Source: Candidatus Sulfopaludibacter sp. (GTDB taxonomy: Bacteria > Acidobacteriota > Terriglobia > Bryobacterales > Bryobacteraceae). From it: DNA of 32,687 bases. The stretch is from NCBI GenBank assembly GCA_031292755.1, contig JARLGM010000071.1:1-32687 (forward strand). Reading direction: 5' to 3'. Position 1 is the first letter of the stretch; each line of letters opens with the position of its first letter. The notes under the pieces are model-generated. The model did not search any database and was not told the origin of the DNA. It worked only from the letters and a program-made list of their open reading frames with translations. The position numbers and the translations under genes were made by a program. Shown one piece after another: positions 23,501-32,682 of this stretch.

Positions 23501-26500
23501 ATGGTCTATGTGAGGACTGAATCTGCTCTTTGCCGGGTGGCCTTGTGCACACTGCCGGAGCAACAGGAAAACACGTCGGATGTCGTTTCCACGAGGACGC
23601 CCCGATGGCGCTGGGCAGCTTGGGCACTTGTCATCGCATTCTCGAGCTTCCAAGCCCGCGCAGGGCAATCCCCAGCGCAGCGCCTGCCCACCCTGAGCAC
23701 GGCACGGGCGGCTCACGGGCTGCCCTCCGAAGAAGCGGCCCGCAGGTACCCTGCACATTTGCTAGCCGTGGTCACTTACTACGACCCTTACATCGATCCG
23801 CGACACTCGGCGCTGTTCGTGGCAGACCCTACGGGCGGTATTTTTGTGTCCCTCCCTAAGGGGCCGGTTCTTCCGTTGCACGCGGGCACTTTAGTGGACG
23901 TGACGGGGTTCACCGTCCCGGGCGATTTCGCCTCCATGGTGGAAGGCACCGGCGTCCGCGTGATTGGCCCCTCCCACCTGCCGGCCTCCCCTCCACGCGT
24001 CAGTCTGTCCCATATGCTGACGGGGGCGGATGACGGGCAGTGGGTGGAGGTGGAAGCGCTCGTCCGTGCGGTGATGCTGTCCGAGTGGAATGTGACCTTG
24101 GAACTCGCCATGACCGACGGCATCGTCCAGGCCACCACGCTGCGCGAAAAAGGGGTGGATTACGAACCGCTGGTCGACGCCAGGGTGACGGTGCACGCCA
24201 CGATGGCTCCAGTCTTCAACAGTAAGCGCCAGTTGACCGGCGCCCGCCTCTTCATTCCCTCCATGGATTCGTTGAAGATCGAGGAGGCCGCGCCGGCCGA
24301 CCCGTTTGCGCTGCCCACCCGGCCAATCGACGCCCTGATGCGCTATATACCCGCGCAGACTTATGTCCATCTTGTCCACGTGCGCGGACGGGTGACGCTG
24401 CATTGGCCGGGGCGCCTTCTCTGCATTCAGGACGATGGCGAAGGCCTTTGTACCACCACCCAGCACACCACGCCGGGCGCCCTCGGAGACCTGGTGGACG
24501 TAGTAGGTTTTCCGGAGACGGGAGAATTCAGACCTACCTTGACCGGCGTCAGATTCAAACGGGCCGGCGGGAACCACCCGATCGCCGCCAGACCCGTCAC
24601 CGCGGAGTCCGCGTTCCAGGGAGACCATGATTCGGAACTGGTGACCATCGAAGGCGATTTGATCGGTCAGGACCGGGCTGCCAGAGACGCCGCCCTGGTT
24701 TTGTCGGCTGGTAAGTTTCTCTTCCCCGTTATCCTGCCGGATGGCGCGGCGGGTCGCGAGGCGGCCCACTGGAGGGAAGGCAGCCACCTGCGGATTACGG
24801 GAGTTTGCTCGGTGCAGGTCGATACGCGGAGCACCGCCATGGGGGAAGGAACGGCGCTGCCGAAATCGTTCCGCATCCTCGTGCGCTCGCCTCGCGACCT
24901 GGTGGTTGTGCGGGAGCCTTCCTGGTGGACCGCTGGGCATCTTCTGGAAGCACTCGGGCTGGTGCTCGGGGCGAGCCTGATAGCGATCGGCTGGGTGTTC
25001 GTCCTCCGCCACCGGGTGAGGCAACAGACCCGGGTGATCCGCCGGCAGTTGGAACAAACCGGGGCACTCAAAGAGGCCGCCGAGTCGGCGAACCGGGCCA
25101 AGAGCGAGTTCCTGGCCAACATGAGCCATGAGATCCGTACCCCCATGAACGGGGTGATGGGCATGCTCGATCTGGTGCTGCAAACCAAGCCCTCCGAGGA
25201 ACAGGAGGAATGCCTCCTGATGGCCCGCAGTTCGGCGGATGCGCTGCTCACCGTGATTAACGACATCCTGGACTTCTCCAAGATTGAGGCAGGCCGGCTG
25301 GAAATGGATGCCCTTGAGTTTAATCTCCACGATTCTCTAGAGGAGAGCGTCAAGACGTTCGCGTTTCGCGCCTCGGAAAAGGGGATTGAGTTGCTCTGTG
25401 AAGTGGGTCCGGGGGTACCCGCCTTGATTTTCGCCGATCTGGCGCGCCTGCGCCAGGTAATCACCAATCTGCTGGGTAACGCGTTGAAATTCACGGAAAA
25501 CGGGGAGGTCTGTCTCCGCGTTTTGGAGGAGGATGCTCCCATCGGGGACGGGTGCCGACTTCACTTCGCCGTATGTGACACGGGCATCGGAATTCCGGTC
25601 GAAAAGCAGAAGGTCATTTTCGAAGCGTTCTCCCAGGCGGACACATCCACAGCCCGCAAGTATGGGGGCACCGGTCTCGGTCTCACCATCTGCGCCCGCC
25701 TGGTGCAGATGATGGGTGGCAAGATCTGGGTGTGCAGCGAACCCGGAAAGGGCAGCAGCTTTCATTTCACGGTTACCGTGCAATCCTTGTCCCCGGCGAG
25801 TGTCGACACGCTCCCGGCGACCGGTCCGCTCGCCGGAGTAGGAATCCTGGTGGTGGACCATAGCGCCGCCCACCGGCGGATCCTGGCCGGCATTCTCTCC
25901 TCTTGGGGCATGAAGGTCAGCGAGGCATCGGAGGCGGGAGAGGCTCTGGACGCTCTGGTCCGGGAGCAGCACGCCGGCAGCCGGTTCGAGGTGGTGCTGG
26001 TGGACGATCCCATACCAGGGACCGATGGATTCGCCTTCGCGCGGCGAGTGACGGCGGCCTGCCGCCCGGCGCCGGCAATCACCTTAATGCTCTCACCAGG
26101 GGAACGGGAAGATCCCGCCCGATGCCGGTTGGAGGGAGTGGCCAACTGTCTGACCAAGCCGTTGCGCCGCACCGATCTGAGAGACGCGTTGCTCCACGCA
26201 CTGGGTTCCGGATCGGATTTGCCCGCGGCGGCGGCCGGTGCGGCAGTCAACGGATTGCAGCTTGCGGAGGCGCCGCGTTGCCAATTGCGCGTCCTGCTGG
26301 CCGAGGACAATCCGGTCAATCAGAAGGTAGCGCGTAAGTTCATGGAGCGCCGGGGCCATAGTGTGACGGTGGCCGGGAATGGACGCGAGGCCATCGAACT
26401 GGCCGCGCAGCAGACGTTCGATCTGGTACTGATGGATGTCCAGATGCCCGAAATGGATGGCTTCGCCGCGACCGCGGCGCTGAGGGCCAGGGAATCCGGC

Positions 26501-26668
26501 ACCGCGAGTCACCTGCCGATTATAGCCATGACGGCGCATGCCATGAAGGGCGATGAAGAGCGATGCCTCGAGGCGGGGATGGATGCCTACGTCGCCAAGC
26601 CGATCAATCCGGTAAGTCTCTTTGCGTTGGTTGACCAAGTGTGCGGCGAGAGTAACCGGGAAGCCTAA
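23501..26668 (+). CDS. Hybrid histidine kinase with beta-rich sensor, HisKA-HATPase and two receiver domains
   Basis: About 1055 aa from the chosen ATG; the true start is uncertain (23429, 23492 and 23501 are possible, none with a good Shine-Dalgarno). A signal-like hydrophobic segment ([17 protein letters not shown]) leads into a ~430-residue extracytoplasmic sensor of repeated OB-like beta modules ([10 protein letters not shown] then [44 protein letters not shown] and GDLVDVVGF). A transmembrane helix lies at about 480-503, then HisKA with [15 protein letters not shown] (H543), an HATPase ([28 protein letters not shown]), a first receiver with a shortened acidic pocket (ILVVDHS; phospho-acceptor D835) and a canonical second receiver ([25 protein letters not shown]979, AKP). 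No output domain or partner regulator is adjacent. Phosphorelay to an unlinked partner is inferred. Confidence 0.9.
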   Translation: MVYVRTESALCRVALCTLPEQQENTSDVVSTRTPRWRWAAWALVIAFSSFQARAGQSPAQRLPTLSTARAAHGLPSEEAARRYPAHLLAVVTYYDPYIDPRHSALFVADPTGGIFVSLPKGPVLPLHAGTLVDVTGFTVPGDFASMVEGTGVRVIGPSHLPASPPRVSLSHMLTGADDGQWVEVEALVRAVMLSEWNVTLELAMTDGIVQATTLREKGVDYEPLVDARVTVHATMAPVFNSKRQLTGARLFIPSMDSLKIEEAAPADPFALPTRPIDALMRYIPAQTYVHLVHVRGRVTLHWPGRLLCIQDDGEGLCTTTQHTTPGALGDLVDVVGFPETGEFRPTLTGVRFKRAGGNHPIAARPVTAESAFQGDHDSELVTIEGDLIGQDRAARDAALVLSAGKFLFPVILPDGAAGREAAHWREGSHLRITGVCSVQVDTRSTAMGEGTALPKSFRILVRSPRDLVVVREPSWWTAGHLLEALGLVLGASLIAIGWVFVLRHRVRQQTRVIRRQLEQTGALKEAAESANRAKSEFLANMSHEIRTPMNGVMGMLDLVLQTKPSEEQEECLLMARSSADALLTVINDILDFSKIEAGRLEMDALEFNLHDSLEESVKTFAFRASEKGIELLCEVGPGVPALIFADLARLRQVITNLLGNALKFTENGEVCLRVLEEDAPIGDGCRLHFAVCDTGIGIPVEKQKVIFEAFSQADTSTARKYGGTGLGLTICARLVQMMGGKIWVCSEPGKGSSFHFTVTVQSLSPASVDTLPATGPLAGVGILVVDHSAAHRRILAGILSSWGMKVSEASEAGEALDALVREQHAGSRFEVVLVDDPIPGTDGFAFARRVTAACRPAPAITLMLSPGEREDPARCRLEGVANCLTKPLRRTDLRDALLHALGSGSDLPAAAAGAAVNGLQLAEAPRCQLRVLLAEDNPVNQKVARKFMERRGHSVTVAGNGREAIELAAQQTFDLVLMDVQMPEMDGFAATAALRARESGTASHLPIIAMTAHAMKGDEERCLEAGMDAYVAKPINPVSLFALVDQVCGESNREA

Positions 26669-26827
26669 ACTAAGGGAGATGAAACCCGCGGGACAGCCTC
26701 GTGGGGACGAGGCAGACTTCGATGCCGGCCGTGGGCGGCGGAGGCAGTTTCTTTGGCCGCTCGCACAGCGGACACCGTCCAGATGGCTCGTTGGGCCCGG
26801 AGTCTCTGAGCGATGAGCTCGGCGAAA

Positions 26828-26852
26828 TGCCCGGCGGTTGTACCGCCGGGCA
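26828..26852 (+). terminator. Hairpin downstream of the hybrid kinase
   Basis: TGCCCGGCGGT and its exact complement are separated by three bases, giving a very stable 11-bp stem about 160 bp after the kinase stop. It is not followed by a T-run on either strand, so it is at best a non-canonical terminator or mRNA 3'-end stabiliser. Confidence 0.4.
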
Positions 26853-27048
26853 ATCAAGTTCCAGATGTCAGATGGTTTAAAAAATCAGTTTTTGCGTTCC
26901 GCGAACACCGCACCAATGTGGTGGAGATTGTCGACGATTACGCCGAGGCCGACCCCATCGGTTCATTTCCGGCACCCCCTTTGTAGAGACATCGCCGCAA
27001 TCCTTGTCGTCGCTTCAGAACAGTGATCCGGCCCTCACAACCGGTTCT

Positions 27049-27207
27049 TCATTTCTGTCCTTGTTCGCGCTTCTGTTCGGCGCTCTTCGTGCTGCGGTTG
27101 GGAACGCAGACGCGCTTCACGCCTTTTTCGTGGGCTTCCAGAAGGCGGCGTCGCCGGCGCGTATCTCCGTTCTGGCACTTCGGACCGGCAAACAGTACGA
27201 CGAACAT
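27049..27207 (-). CDS. Possible small basic protein (52 aa)
   Basis: An ATG-started minus-strand frame reads MFVVLFAGPKCQNGD, then RRRRRLLEAHEKGVKRVCVP, then RSTKSAEQKREQGQK and a TGA. Roughly 70% of third codon positions are G or C, and the composition (charged, few rare residues) is more protein-like than the hydrophobic frame on the other strand. I recognise no family and see no clear ribosome-binding site. It would be divergent from the gene at 27256. Confidence 0.25.
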   Translation of the reverse strand: MFVVLFAGPKCQNGDTRRRRRLLEAHEKGVKRVCVPNRSTKSAEQKREQGQK

Positions 27208-27255
27208 GCCGTTCGCATTGATCGGACTGGGTACAATAGGATGCGGGGGTGAACC

Positions 27256-27540
27256 ATGGCAGCAGGAGGAGTGGCGGCAGGCGCGGCAGCCGGTGCTATC
27301 GCGCAGGCGATCAAAGCATCCGGCGTTCTCGTGAGTCTCGATCCGGCGGAATTTCTGAAAATCGTCGATCGCGTACCGGACCCTTTGGTGGTAGCTGCCA
27401 CGGGCGGCCTTTTCACTAAGAACTATCAGTATTTAGTGGGCTACAAAGGACTCGCCTTCTACACAAAGTCTGCCGAGCCGCTGCAATTGCCCGGGAGCGC
27501 CGACGTGATCGCCGCAAAAGGTATCTGGATACCAGGCTAG
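27256..27540 (+). CDS. Small conserved hypothetical protein
   Basis: A 94-aa protein. The N-terminus is Ala/Gly-rich (GGVAAGAAAGAIAQAIKASG), followed by LVSLDPAEFLKIVDR, then DPLVVAATGGLFTKNYQYL and GYKGLAFYTKSAEPLQLP, ending KGIWIPG. I recall similar short proteins of unknown function in Acidobacteria and other soil bacteria, so I take it as a real conserved gene; no function can be given. A TACAAT -10-like box at 27232-27237 and a GGGGGTG ribosome-binding candidate precede the ATG. It converges with the PEP-CTERM gene, whose stop lies 30 bp away. Confidence 0.7.
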   Translation: MAAGGVAAGAAAGAIAQAIKASGVLVSLDPAEFLKIVDRVPDPLVVAATGGLFTKNYQYLVGYKGLAFYTKSAEPLQLPGSADVIAAKGIWIPG

Positions 27541-27570
27541 CTGGCTTCACCGAATAGGCTGAGGGCGGTG

Positions 27571-28434
27571 TTAGCGGGAGCGCGACCCGCGGCGGAAGAA
27601 GCCCAACCCGACGAGGGCGCCGCCCAGCAGGGCGAGCGTGGCGGGCTCGGGCGTGGAGGAGGGATCGGGCACGGGAGATCCGCCGAGGGTGCCGATACTG
27701 TCGAGTTGAATATTGGCGGAGCCGCCATTGCTGAAGGCGAAGCCGTTGCTGAAGAAGTACCCGCTTCCGAACGAGAGGCCGAGCCGGGTCACGCCGGCAA
27801 GGGCGGTATCGAACTGATTGACGGTGTCGGCGCTCTCGGTTCCGACGTGGCCGTAATAATTGCTCCAGGAGAATGGGTCGAAGTCCAAGGTCAGCGTGAC
27901 GTCCTGACCGTTCATCATCGAGGTGACGTAGGCAACGGTTCCACGCGACCACCATTCGTTCGGAGTTCCGTCAGCCAGGTATCCCCCCATAAACATCAGG
28001 CGGATACCGGCGTTGCTGCCGACCAGTCCGGGATAGGTGTCTCCCACTATGGTGGACGCGTCGAAGGCGGCTCCCGCGTCGAGCGCACTGTCGTTGATGC
28101 GGAAGGTTGCCGTCAGGCCGGTGTAACCGGTCAGATTTCCCAGCAGGACGCCGTCGTAAGCCGTGGAGGCGCCGGGCAGGAACGCGCCGGTACGGAAGTA
28201 ATTGACCACGTCCAATTCGGGCTGCGCCTGACTGGCGTTGGTGGGAATGACTCCGAAAACGCTGTTTCCGATCTGAATGGCTGCCGGCGAATTGGTGTAG
28301 TTGTTCAATGAATCGGTCGTGGCGTCGGCCCAATACGCGGCGTTGATGGTGGCGGCATGGAGGCAGCATGACGCGGCGCTGGCAAGCAAGAGGGCGCGCA
28401 GAGAGGTATGGCGCGACGGAAGCGGTATGTGCAT
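27571..28434 (-). CDS. PEP-CTERM sorting-signal protein
   Basis: A 287-aa secreted protein. An N-terminal signal peptide (LRALLLASAASCCLHA) leads to a Gly/Ala/Asn-rich, beta-strand-rich body (PNEWWSRGTVAYVTSMM, DVTLTLDFDPFSWSNYYG, LGLSFGSGYFFSNGFAFSNG). The C-terminus is STPEPATLALLGGALVGLG then FFRRGSRSR: a PEP motif, a short hydrophobic helix and a basic tail, which is the PEP-CTERM signal recognised by exosortase in exopolysaccharide-producing bacteria. The body is of unknown function and may be an extracellular matrix or surface component. No exosortase gene is in this window. ATG 28434 has AGGAG seven bases upstream, and a good promoter precedes it. Confidence 0.88.
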   Translation of the reverse strand: MHIPLPSRHTSLRALLLASAASCCLHAATINAAYWADATTDSLNNYTNSPAAIQIGNSVFGVIPTNASQAQPELDVVNYFRTGAFLPGASTAYDGVLLGNLTGYTGLTATFRINDSALDAGAAFDASTIVGDTYPGLVGSNAGIRLMFMGGYLADGTPNEWWSRGTVAYVTSMMNGQDVTLTLDFDPFSWSNYYGHVGTESADTVNQFDTALAGVTRLGLSFGSGYFFSNGFAFSNGGSANIQLDSIGTLGGSPVPDPSSTPEPATLALLGGALVGLGFFRRGSRSR

Positions 28435-28500
28435 GGGGTTTCTCCTGGATGATGGACCGGCTGCGAAAGCAGGCAGGGTGATTTCAGATCTTAAGTAACT

Positions 28501-28528
28501 ATTATCCTGATATTTCCAGGGCCGTCAA
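28501..28528 (-). promoter_or_regulatory. Sigma-70-type promoter for the PEP-CTERM gene
   Basis: On the minus strand TTGACG (28528-28523) and GATAAT (28506-28501) are spaced by 16 bp, each matching five of six consensus bases. The expected transcription start near 28494 gives a leader of about 60 nt before the ATG at 28434. This is the best-formed promoter in the window. Confidence 0.6.
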
Positions 28529-28612
28529 ACATCAGAACGTATAGTACGGCAGAGTCGGCCTGAAGTTAACAGATGCTTACTAATCAAGAGTTTGAATGGG
28601 GTTAGAAAAGAA

Positions 28613-28634
28613 GGGGTAAGCTGACGCTTACCCC
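28613..28634 (-). terminator. Intrinsic terminator of the TonB-type receptor gene
   Basis: GGGGTAAGC and its exact complement are separated by a 4-base loop, starting about 10 bp after the receptor's stop codon. On the minus strand the stem is followed by a T-rich tract (TTCTTTTCT), the form of a Rho-independent terminator. Confidence 0.8.
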
Positions 28635-28643
28635 ACCTGGCAA

Positions 28644-31600
28644 CTAGAAGGAGTAGCGGAGTTGAAATTCCAGAATGCGCGAACCGGGGTCGTTGGTCGA
28701 ATTGATATCGTTGTATGCGTTGCGCGTCTGGCCGAACAGGTTGCTCATGGTGATGTTGCCGGAACTGTTGGGCACCAGGAAGAAGTTCGGGTGATTGAAG
28801 ATGTTCAGGGCCTGGGCGCGGAACTCGATGGACTGGCGTTCGCCGATTTTGGTGCGCTTGGCGAGGCTGACATCCCATGTCTGGAACCACGGGCCGTACA
28901 TGAAGACCTGGTCGCCGAACTGGCCGGGGGTGTTGGCGGGGCCGATGTACGGGGCGTTGGGATCGAGCGGAGTGGGCACCAATTGGAACGCGGCCAAGGT
29001 GTTGGTGATGAGCGATTGCGGCAGGTCGTTCACGATTCCATTGCCCTGCTTCTGAATGCTCATCATGCCTTGTAACTCGCTGGTGGTCAGGTTGTGAAGC
29101 ACGACGCCACTATCGCTGGTATTGAAAGTCTGGCGGTTGCTCAACAGTTGGGACGGCGTGCCCGATTGAAGGCGCGTGATGCCGGAGATCTGCCAGCCTT
29201 CCACCGCCTTGCGGATTACGGGATTGCCGACGGAACTCAGGAACTGGCGTCCCGGTCCCCAAGGCAGTTCGTAGATCCAATTCAACTTGATGGTGTGGCG
29301 TTGATCGAAGGGCGAGGGGTAAGTTACTCCAGTCATATCCCGTAACGAGAGTATGTTCCCGTCATACAGGGAGTGCGACCAAGCATAACTCGCGCCGGCC
29401 AAGACTCCCTTGGCGAGTCTGCGGCGGAGTTCGACTTGCATTGAGTTGTAAGTACTGCCGCCCTGATTGGCGGTGATGTTTGCGGCGGCGCCGCCAGTTG
29501 CGGGATTCGCCTGAAACAGGTTCGCGGGATAGTTGGCAGCCACCAGGCGGGCCATCTGCGCGGTGTTACCGGCAATGCTATTGGCTAGGGCGCCGGTCTG
29601 TCCCTGCGCCACCCAATTTGCCAACTGAGAATTGCCGGAGTTAGCGAGAGCGGTGGAGATGATGGGAACGGCCTGTTGACCGGGCAAGCCGGTATTGAAG
29701 AAGTTGGTGCTCTTCAAAGTGTTCAAGGTAGCCAGTTGCGCGACCGAGACTCCGTTGGCGATCGCCAGGTTGTTCTGAGCGGCCAGGAACTGGGTGTTGA
29801 ACCCGTTCTCGACCACGTTGACCTCGTTGAGGTTGAGACTGGTCCAGGCGCGCGCCGAACGATTGGCCACGTAACGAACTTCGAGGACGGTATCTGCAGA
29901 CAACGACCGCTGAAAGCCGACGTTCCACGACTCTACGTAGCGGCTCTTCAGGTCGGGGTTGTAATCGAAAATGGAGTTACCCGGCAGTACAGCCAGCGGA
30001 TAAGTGGGGCTGGAGGGATAGCTGGCCGCGGGAAGAACCGGATTGTTGAAGAGCACACTGCCGGCGGGGCCGAACGCGGCCGTGTTGGTGGAGATCGGGT
30101 CCACGCTGGTGTTGAGGCTGACCCCCTGGTTGTTGCTCCACGGGACGGTGAACTGTTCCCGCACGCTGGCAATGGCGAAGCCGGCGCGCAGCACCGAATC
30201 GCGCCCCGCCAGTTTGCCCAGCAGCCCTTCATACTTGGGAAGCACGTATGCCACGCCCACGGTGGGCGAAGGGAAATGCGTGGGGGAGTAGCCGGCGGTA
30301 TCGCTGGTAACCGGCGTGAGAACCGGGACGGCGCCTCCGGTGGCGCCCGGCTGAAACAGGTTGCCGACACCCGAGATACCGTACAGGCCGGCATATCCGG
30401 GCCGCGTGTAGGTGTTATTGAAGACGTGGAAGGGGTACTGGTTTTCCAGCCGGAAGCCATAAGTTACGGTAAGGTTGGGCTTGACTTTCCAACTATCCTG
30501 CACGTACAAACCGAACTCTCTGACGCGCAGCCTGCCGATGGTGGCATTGGGGCCATAGGTCTTATTCTGCTCGCCCAGTACGACGGATTGAGTGATGGCA
30601 GAAACGCGTCCGGTGAGCAGCGCATAGAGATTCTCGGCATTGGCGAGATCGCTGGACGCGCTGCCTGGGAAGTTGGCGGAATTGAACATGGAGAGAGCCG
30701 GGTCGGTATTCTGGATTCCGAAGGAGATGCGCGGAATTACCTGAACGGCATCGCTGGAGGTCCATTCGTTGATTTGGGAGAAACTGCCGCCCATATTGAC
30801 TAAGTGGCTGCCGTGCGCCCAGGAGGCGCTGCCGGTCAACTGCTTGATGGGATTGTTGCGCCGCGAAAAGCTGCTGGCATTGTAAGGGACGGTCACATAG
30901 CCGGCCATATTGGGCGCAAAGCCTCTCCAGGGTGAGAAGAGGTTGGGTGTGACATCGTTGAAGAACAGCACGTTGCCCGAGGACATGCCGAAGCGAATTT
31001 CGCTGGTCCAATACGAACTCCAGGCGGAACGCAAGGCGGTGGAACCGGTCCAGAACGCCTCGCGCTGCCCGGCGTTAACCTGCGAGCCAAGCACGGTGCC
31101 GCTGCCGGGGAAGACCGGAATCACGCCGTTGATGCCGTCAGGAAACAGCCGGTACGGATTCACGCCGCCGGTGGCTTCCCAGTGGTGTTTGGAGTTGATC
31201 ACCCAGTCCAGTTTGCCCTGGGGGAAATCGATCTTGTGCTCGCCCGGCGCCATGAAATTGAAGTAATTGCGGTTATAGTCGTTGGCCGTGATGCGGGGGG
31301 TCAAAGTGCCTCCCGGAAGCGATTGATTGATGAGGGACAGAGTATTGCCGATCCGCGGGTCGGGCGTGGAGGGAAAACCACTGCCCGCGGCCAGGGTATA
31401 CAGGTTGACGGTCTGTAACTGGCCGCCCGTGCCCTTATAGGTGAACAGCCCCTGGCGCGCCGGATCGGTCAGCACCAGGAGTTGGGCGCCCTTATCCTGG
31501 GCTTCATTCCAGGACTGCGGGAAGCGGAAGATCTCGTAGTTGAAAAAGATGAAGAGCTTTTTCTTGAGGATCGGCCCGCCGATGTGCGCGCCCCACTGGT

Positions 31601-32423
31601 GGAGCAGGATGCGATCGCGCGGCAGACCGTCGATGTTATTGAAGTAAGTGTTGGCGTCGAAGTAAGTGTTGCGCTCCTGCATGAAAGCGCCGCCATGCCA
31701 TTCATTGGTGCCGCTCTTAGTCACGAATTTCACCTGGATCGCGCCTTCTCCCAGGCTCTCGGCGCCCGAAGCGGCGCTGGTTACGGACACTTCCTCGACG
31801 GCGTCGGTCCGGGGGTAGACGATGGGGTAGAAGGCGCCACCGGACCCGTTCTTCAGGAGGTTGTCCTGAATGTTGACGCCATCCATGGTCATATTGACGG
31901 TGGCCTGAGGGAGACCGTCGAAGGTAGTGTTGCGAGGACCGCCGGGCGTTTGGGTTCCGGGCAGGGTGACGATCAGGTCGGTGGCATTGCGGCTGGGAAT
32001 GGGGAGATCGTTCACCTGGCGACCGGTAAGGTCGCTGGAAACGGTGGCGCTGGCGGCCTGGACCACCTCGGCGGCGCCGCTAACTTCGACGGTTTCAGTA
32101 ACCGCGCCAACCTCGAGTTGCAGGTTGACGGTGGCCGGAATCCCGGCATCCATCTTGATGCCCTCTTTGGTGATGGTCTTGAAGCCGGGCGCAGTGGCGG
32201 TAATGCTATAGGCGGCGGTGGGCAGGGACGGCACGGCCCAGTGTCCCTTGCTGTCGGTCACGGTTTTGAAAATCTGAGTGGTGAGGGTATTGGTCACCAC
32301 GATCTCGACTTTGGGAACGAAAGCGCCTTGGGGATCGGTGACCAGACCGTCCAAAGTGCTGGTGTTGACTTGGGCCAGACCTGTGGCAAGGCCCAGAAGA
32401 AAGAGGACTACCGTTTTTCGCAT
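28644..32423 (-). CDS. Oar-like TonB-dependent receptor with N-terminal carboxypeptidase-regulatory domain
   Basis: A 1259-aa outer-membrane protein. Signal peptide MRKTVVLFLLGLATGLAQ; a carboxypeptidase-regulatory beta-sandwich at about residues 20-105 (STLDGLVTDPQGAFVPKVEI); then a plug domain (about 115-260) with ATVNMTMDGVNIQDNLL, VEEVSVTSAASGAESLGEGA and VKFVTKSGTNEWHGGAF; then a long 22-strand-type barrel ending in the aromatic residue expected at an outer-membrane C-terminus (LEFQLRYSF). Such Oar-like receptors are greatly expanded in Solibacter-type genomes and are thought to bind or import large substrates such as glycans or peptides; the ligand here is unknown. The ATG at 32423 has GAGGAGGGG just upstream. 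It stands alone, with its own terminator and no SusD-like partner. Confidence 0.93.
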   Translation of the reverse strand: MRKTVVLFLLGLATGLAQVNTSTLDGLVTDPQGAFVPKVEIVVTNTLTTQIFKTVTDSKGHWAVPSLPTAAYSITATAPGFKTITKEGIKMDAGIPATVNLQLEVGAVTETVEVSGAAEVVQAASATVSSDLTGRQVNDLPIPSRNATDLIVTLPGTQTPGGPRNTTFDGLPQATVNMTMDGVNIQDNLLKNGSGGAFYPIVYPRTDAVEEVSVTSAASGAESLGEGAIQVKFVTKSGTNEWHGGAFMQERNTYFDANTYFNNIDGLPRDRILLHQWGAHIGGPILKKKLFIFFNYEIFRFPQSWNEAQDKGAQLLVLTDPARQGLFTYKGTGGQLQTVNLYTLAAGSGFPSTPDPRIGNTLSLINQSLPGGTLTPRITANDYNRNYFNFMAPGEHKIDFPQGKLDWVINSKHHWEATGGVNPYRLFPDGINGVIPVFPGSGTVLGSQVNAGQREAFWTGSTALRSAWSSYWTSEIRFGMSSGNVLFFNDVTPNLFSPWRGFAPNMAGYVTVPYNASSFSRRNNPIKQLTGSASWAHGSHLVNMGGSFSQINEWTSSDAVQVIPRISFGIQNTDPALSMFNSANFPGSASSDLANAENLYALLTGRVSAITQSVVLGEQNKTYGPNATIGRLRVREFGLYVQDSWKVKPNLTVTYGFRLENQYPFHVFNNTYTRPGYAGLYGISGVGNLFQPGATGGAVPVLTPVTSDTAGYSPTHFPSPTVGVAYVLPKYEGLLGKLAGRDSVLRAGFAIASVREQFTVPWSNNQGVSLNTSVDPISTNTAAFGPAGSVLFNNPVLPAASYPSSPTYPLAVLPGNSIFDYNPDLKSRYVESWNVGFQRSLSADTVLEVRYVANRSARAWTSLNLNEVNVVENGFNTQFLAAQNNLAIANGVSVAQLATLNTLKSTNFFNTGLPGQQAVPIISTALANSGNSQLANWVAQGQTGALANSIAGNTAQMARLVAANYPANLFQANPATGGAAANITANQGGSTYNSMQVELRRRLAKGVLAGASYAWSHSLYDGNILSLRDMTGVTYPSPFDQRHTIKLNWIYELPWGPGRQFLSSVGNPVIRKAVEGWQISGITRLQSGTPSQLLSNRQTFNTSDSGVVLHNLTTSELQGMMSIQKQGNGIVNDLPQSLITNTLAAFQLVPTPLDPNAPYIGPANTPGQFGDQVFMYGPWFQTWDVSLAKRTKIGERQSIEFRAQALNIFNHPNFFLVPNSSGNITMSNLFGQTRNAYNDINSTNDPGSRILEFQLRYSF

Positions 32424-32504
32424 ACACCCCTCCTCACACAGGTCGCCGAGCGGAGGCGACATTCTCACCCAATGGAGCTAACGAGGGACCTACGGGTTTC
32501 GAAT

Positions 32505-32532
32505 ATTATACGGCACGATTATGGATTCGTAA
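32505..32532 (-). promoter_or_regulatory. Promoter candidate for the TonB-type receptor
   Basis: On the minus strand a perfect TATAAT (32510-32505) lies about 80 bp before the receptor ATG. A weak -35 (TTACGA, 32532-32527) lies 16 bp further upstream. The -10 is good and the -35 is poor. Confidence 0.45.
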
Positions 32533-32682
32533 CCAGGAATTTACACTAGCCTGGATTTCCACGGGCGAGAATTCGCCTAAGATTTAGGACCTTGCGATCC
32601 ATTATAAGTAGTCAGCCGCAACTTCAAACCGTTCCACCAAAGGACAGCGACAGGTTTGTCAAACAGTCCGGAGGAGAGGAGG

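Larger units (their letters stand above)
26669..27255. other. 587-bp region with no well-supported gene
   Basis: Located between the hybrid kinase and the small plus-strand gene at 27256. It contains a hairpin (26828-26852) and one possible small minus-strand gene (27049-27207). Around 26884-26955, the minus strand reads DGVGLGVIVDNLHHIGAVFAERKN before a stop, with stops in frame just upstream. This could be the tail of a dead gene, but I recognise no family. Confidence 0.5.

Noticed and set aside
23891..25330. 479-aa minus-strand open frame
   Set aside because: Antisense to the hybrid histidine kinase; rich in His/Gln/Arg with no fold signature.
29676..30803. 375-aa plus-strand open frame
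   Set aside because: Antisense to the TonB-type receptor barrel; a Gly/Val/Asp pattern arising from the opposite codon usage.
31482..32549. 355-aa plus-strand open frame
   Set aside because: Antisense to the receptor's plug and N-terminal domain; no signal peptide, motif or ribosome-binding site.
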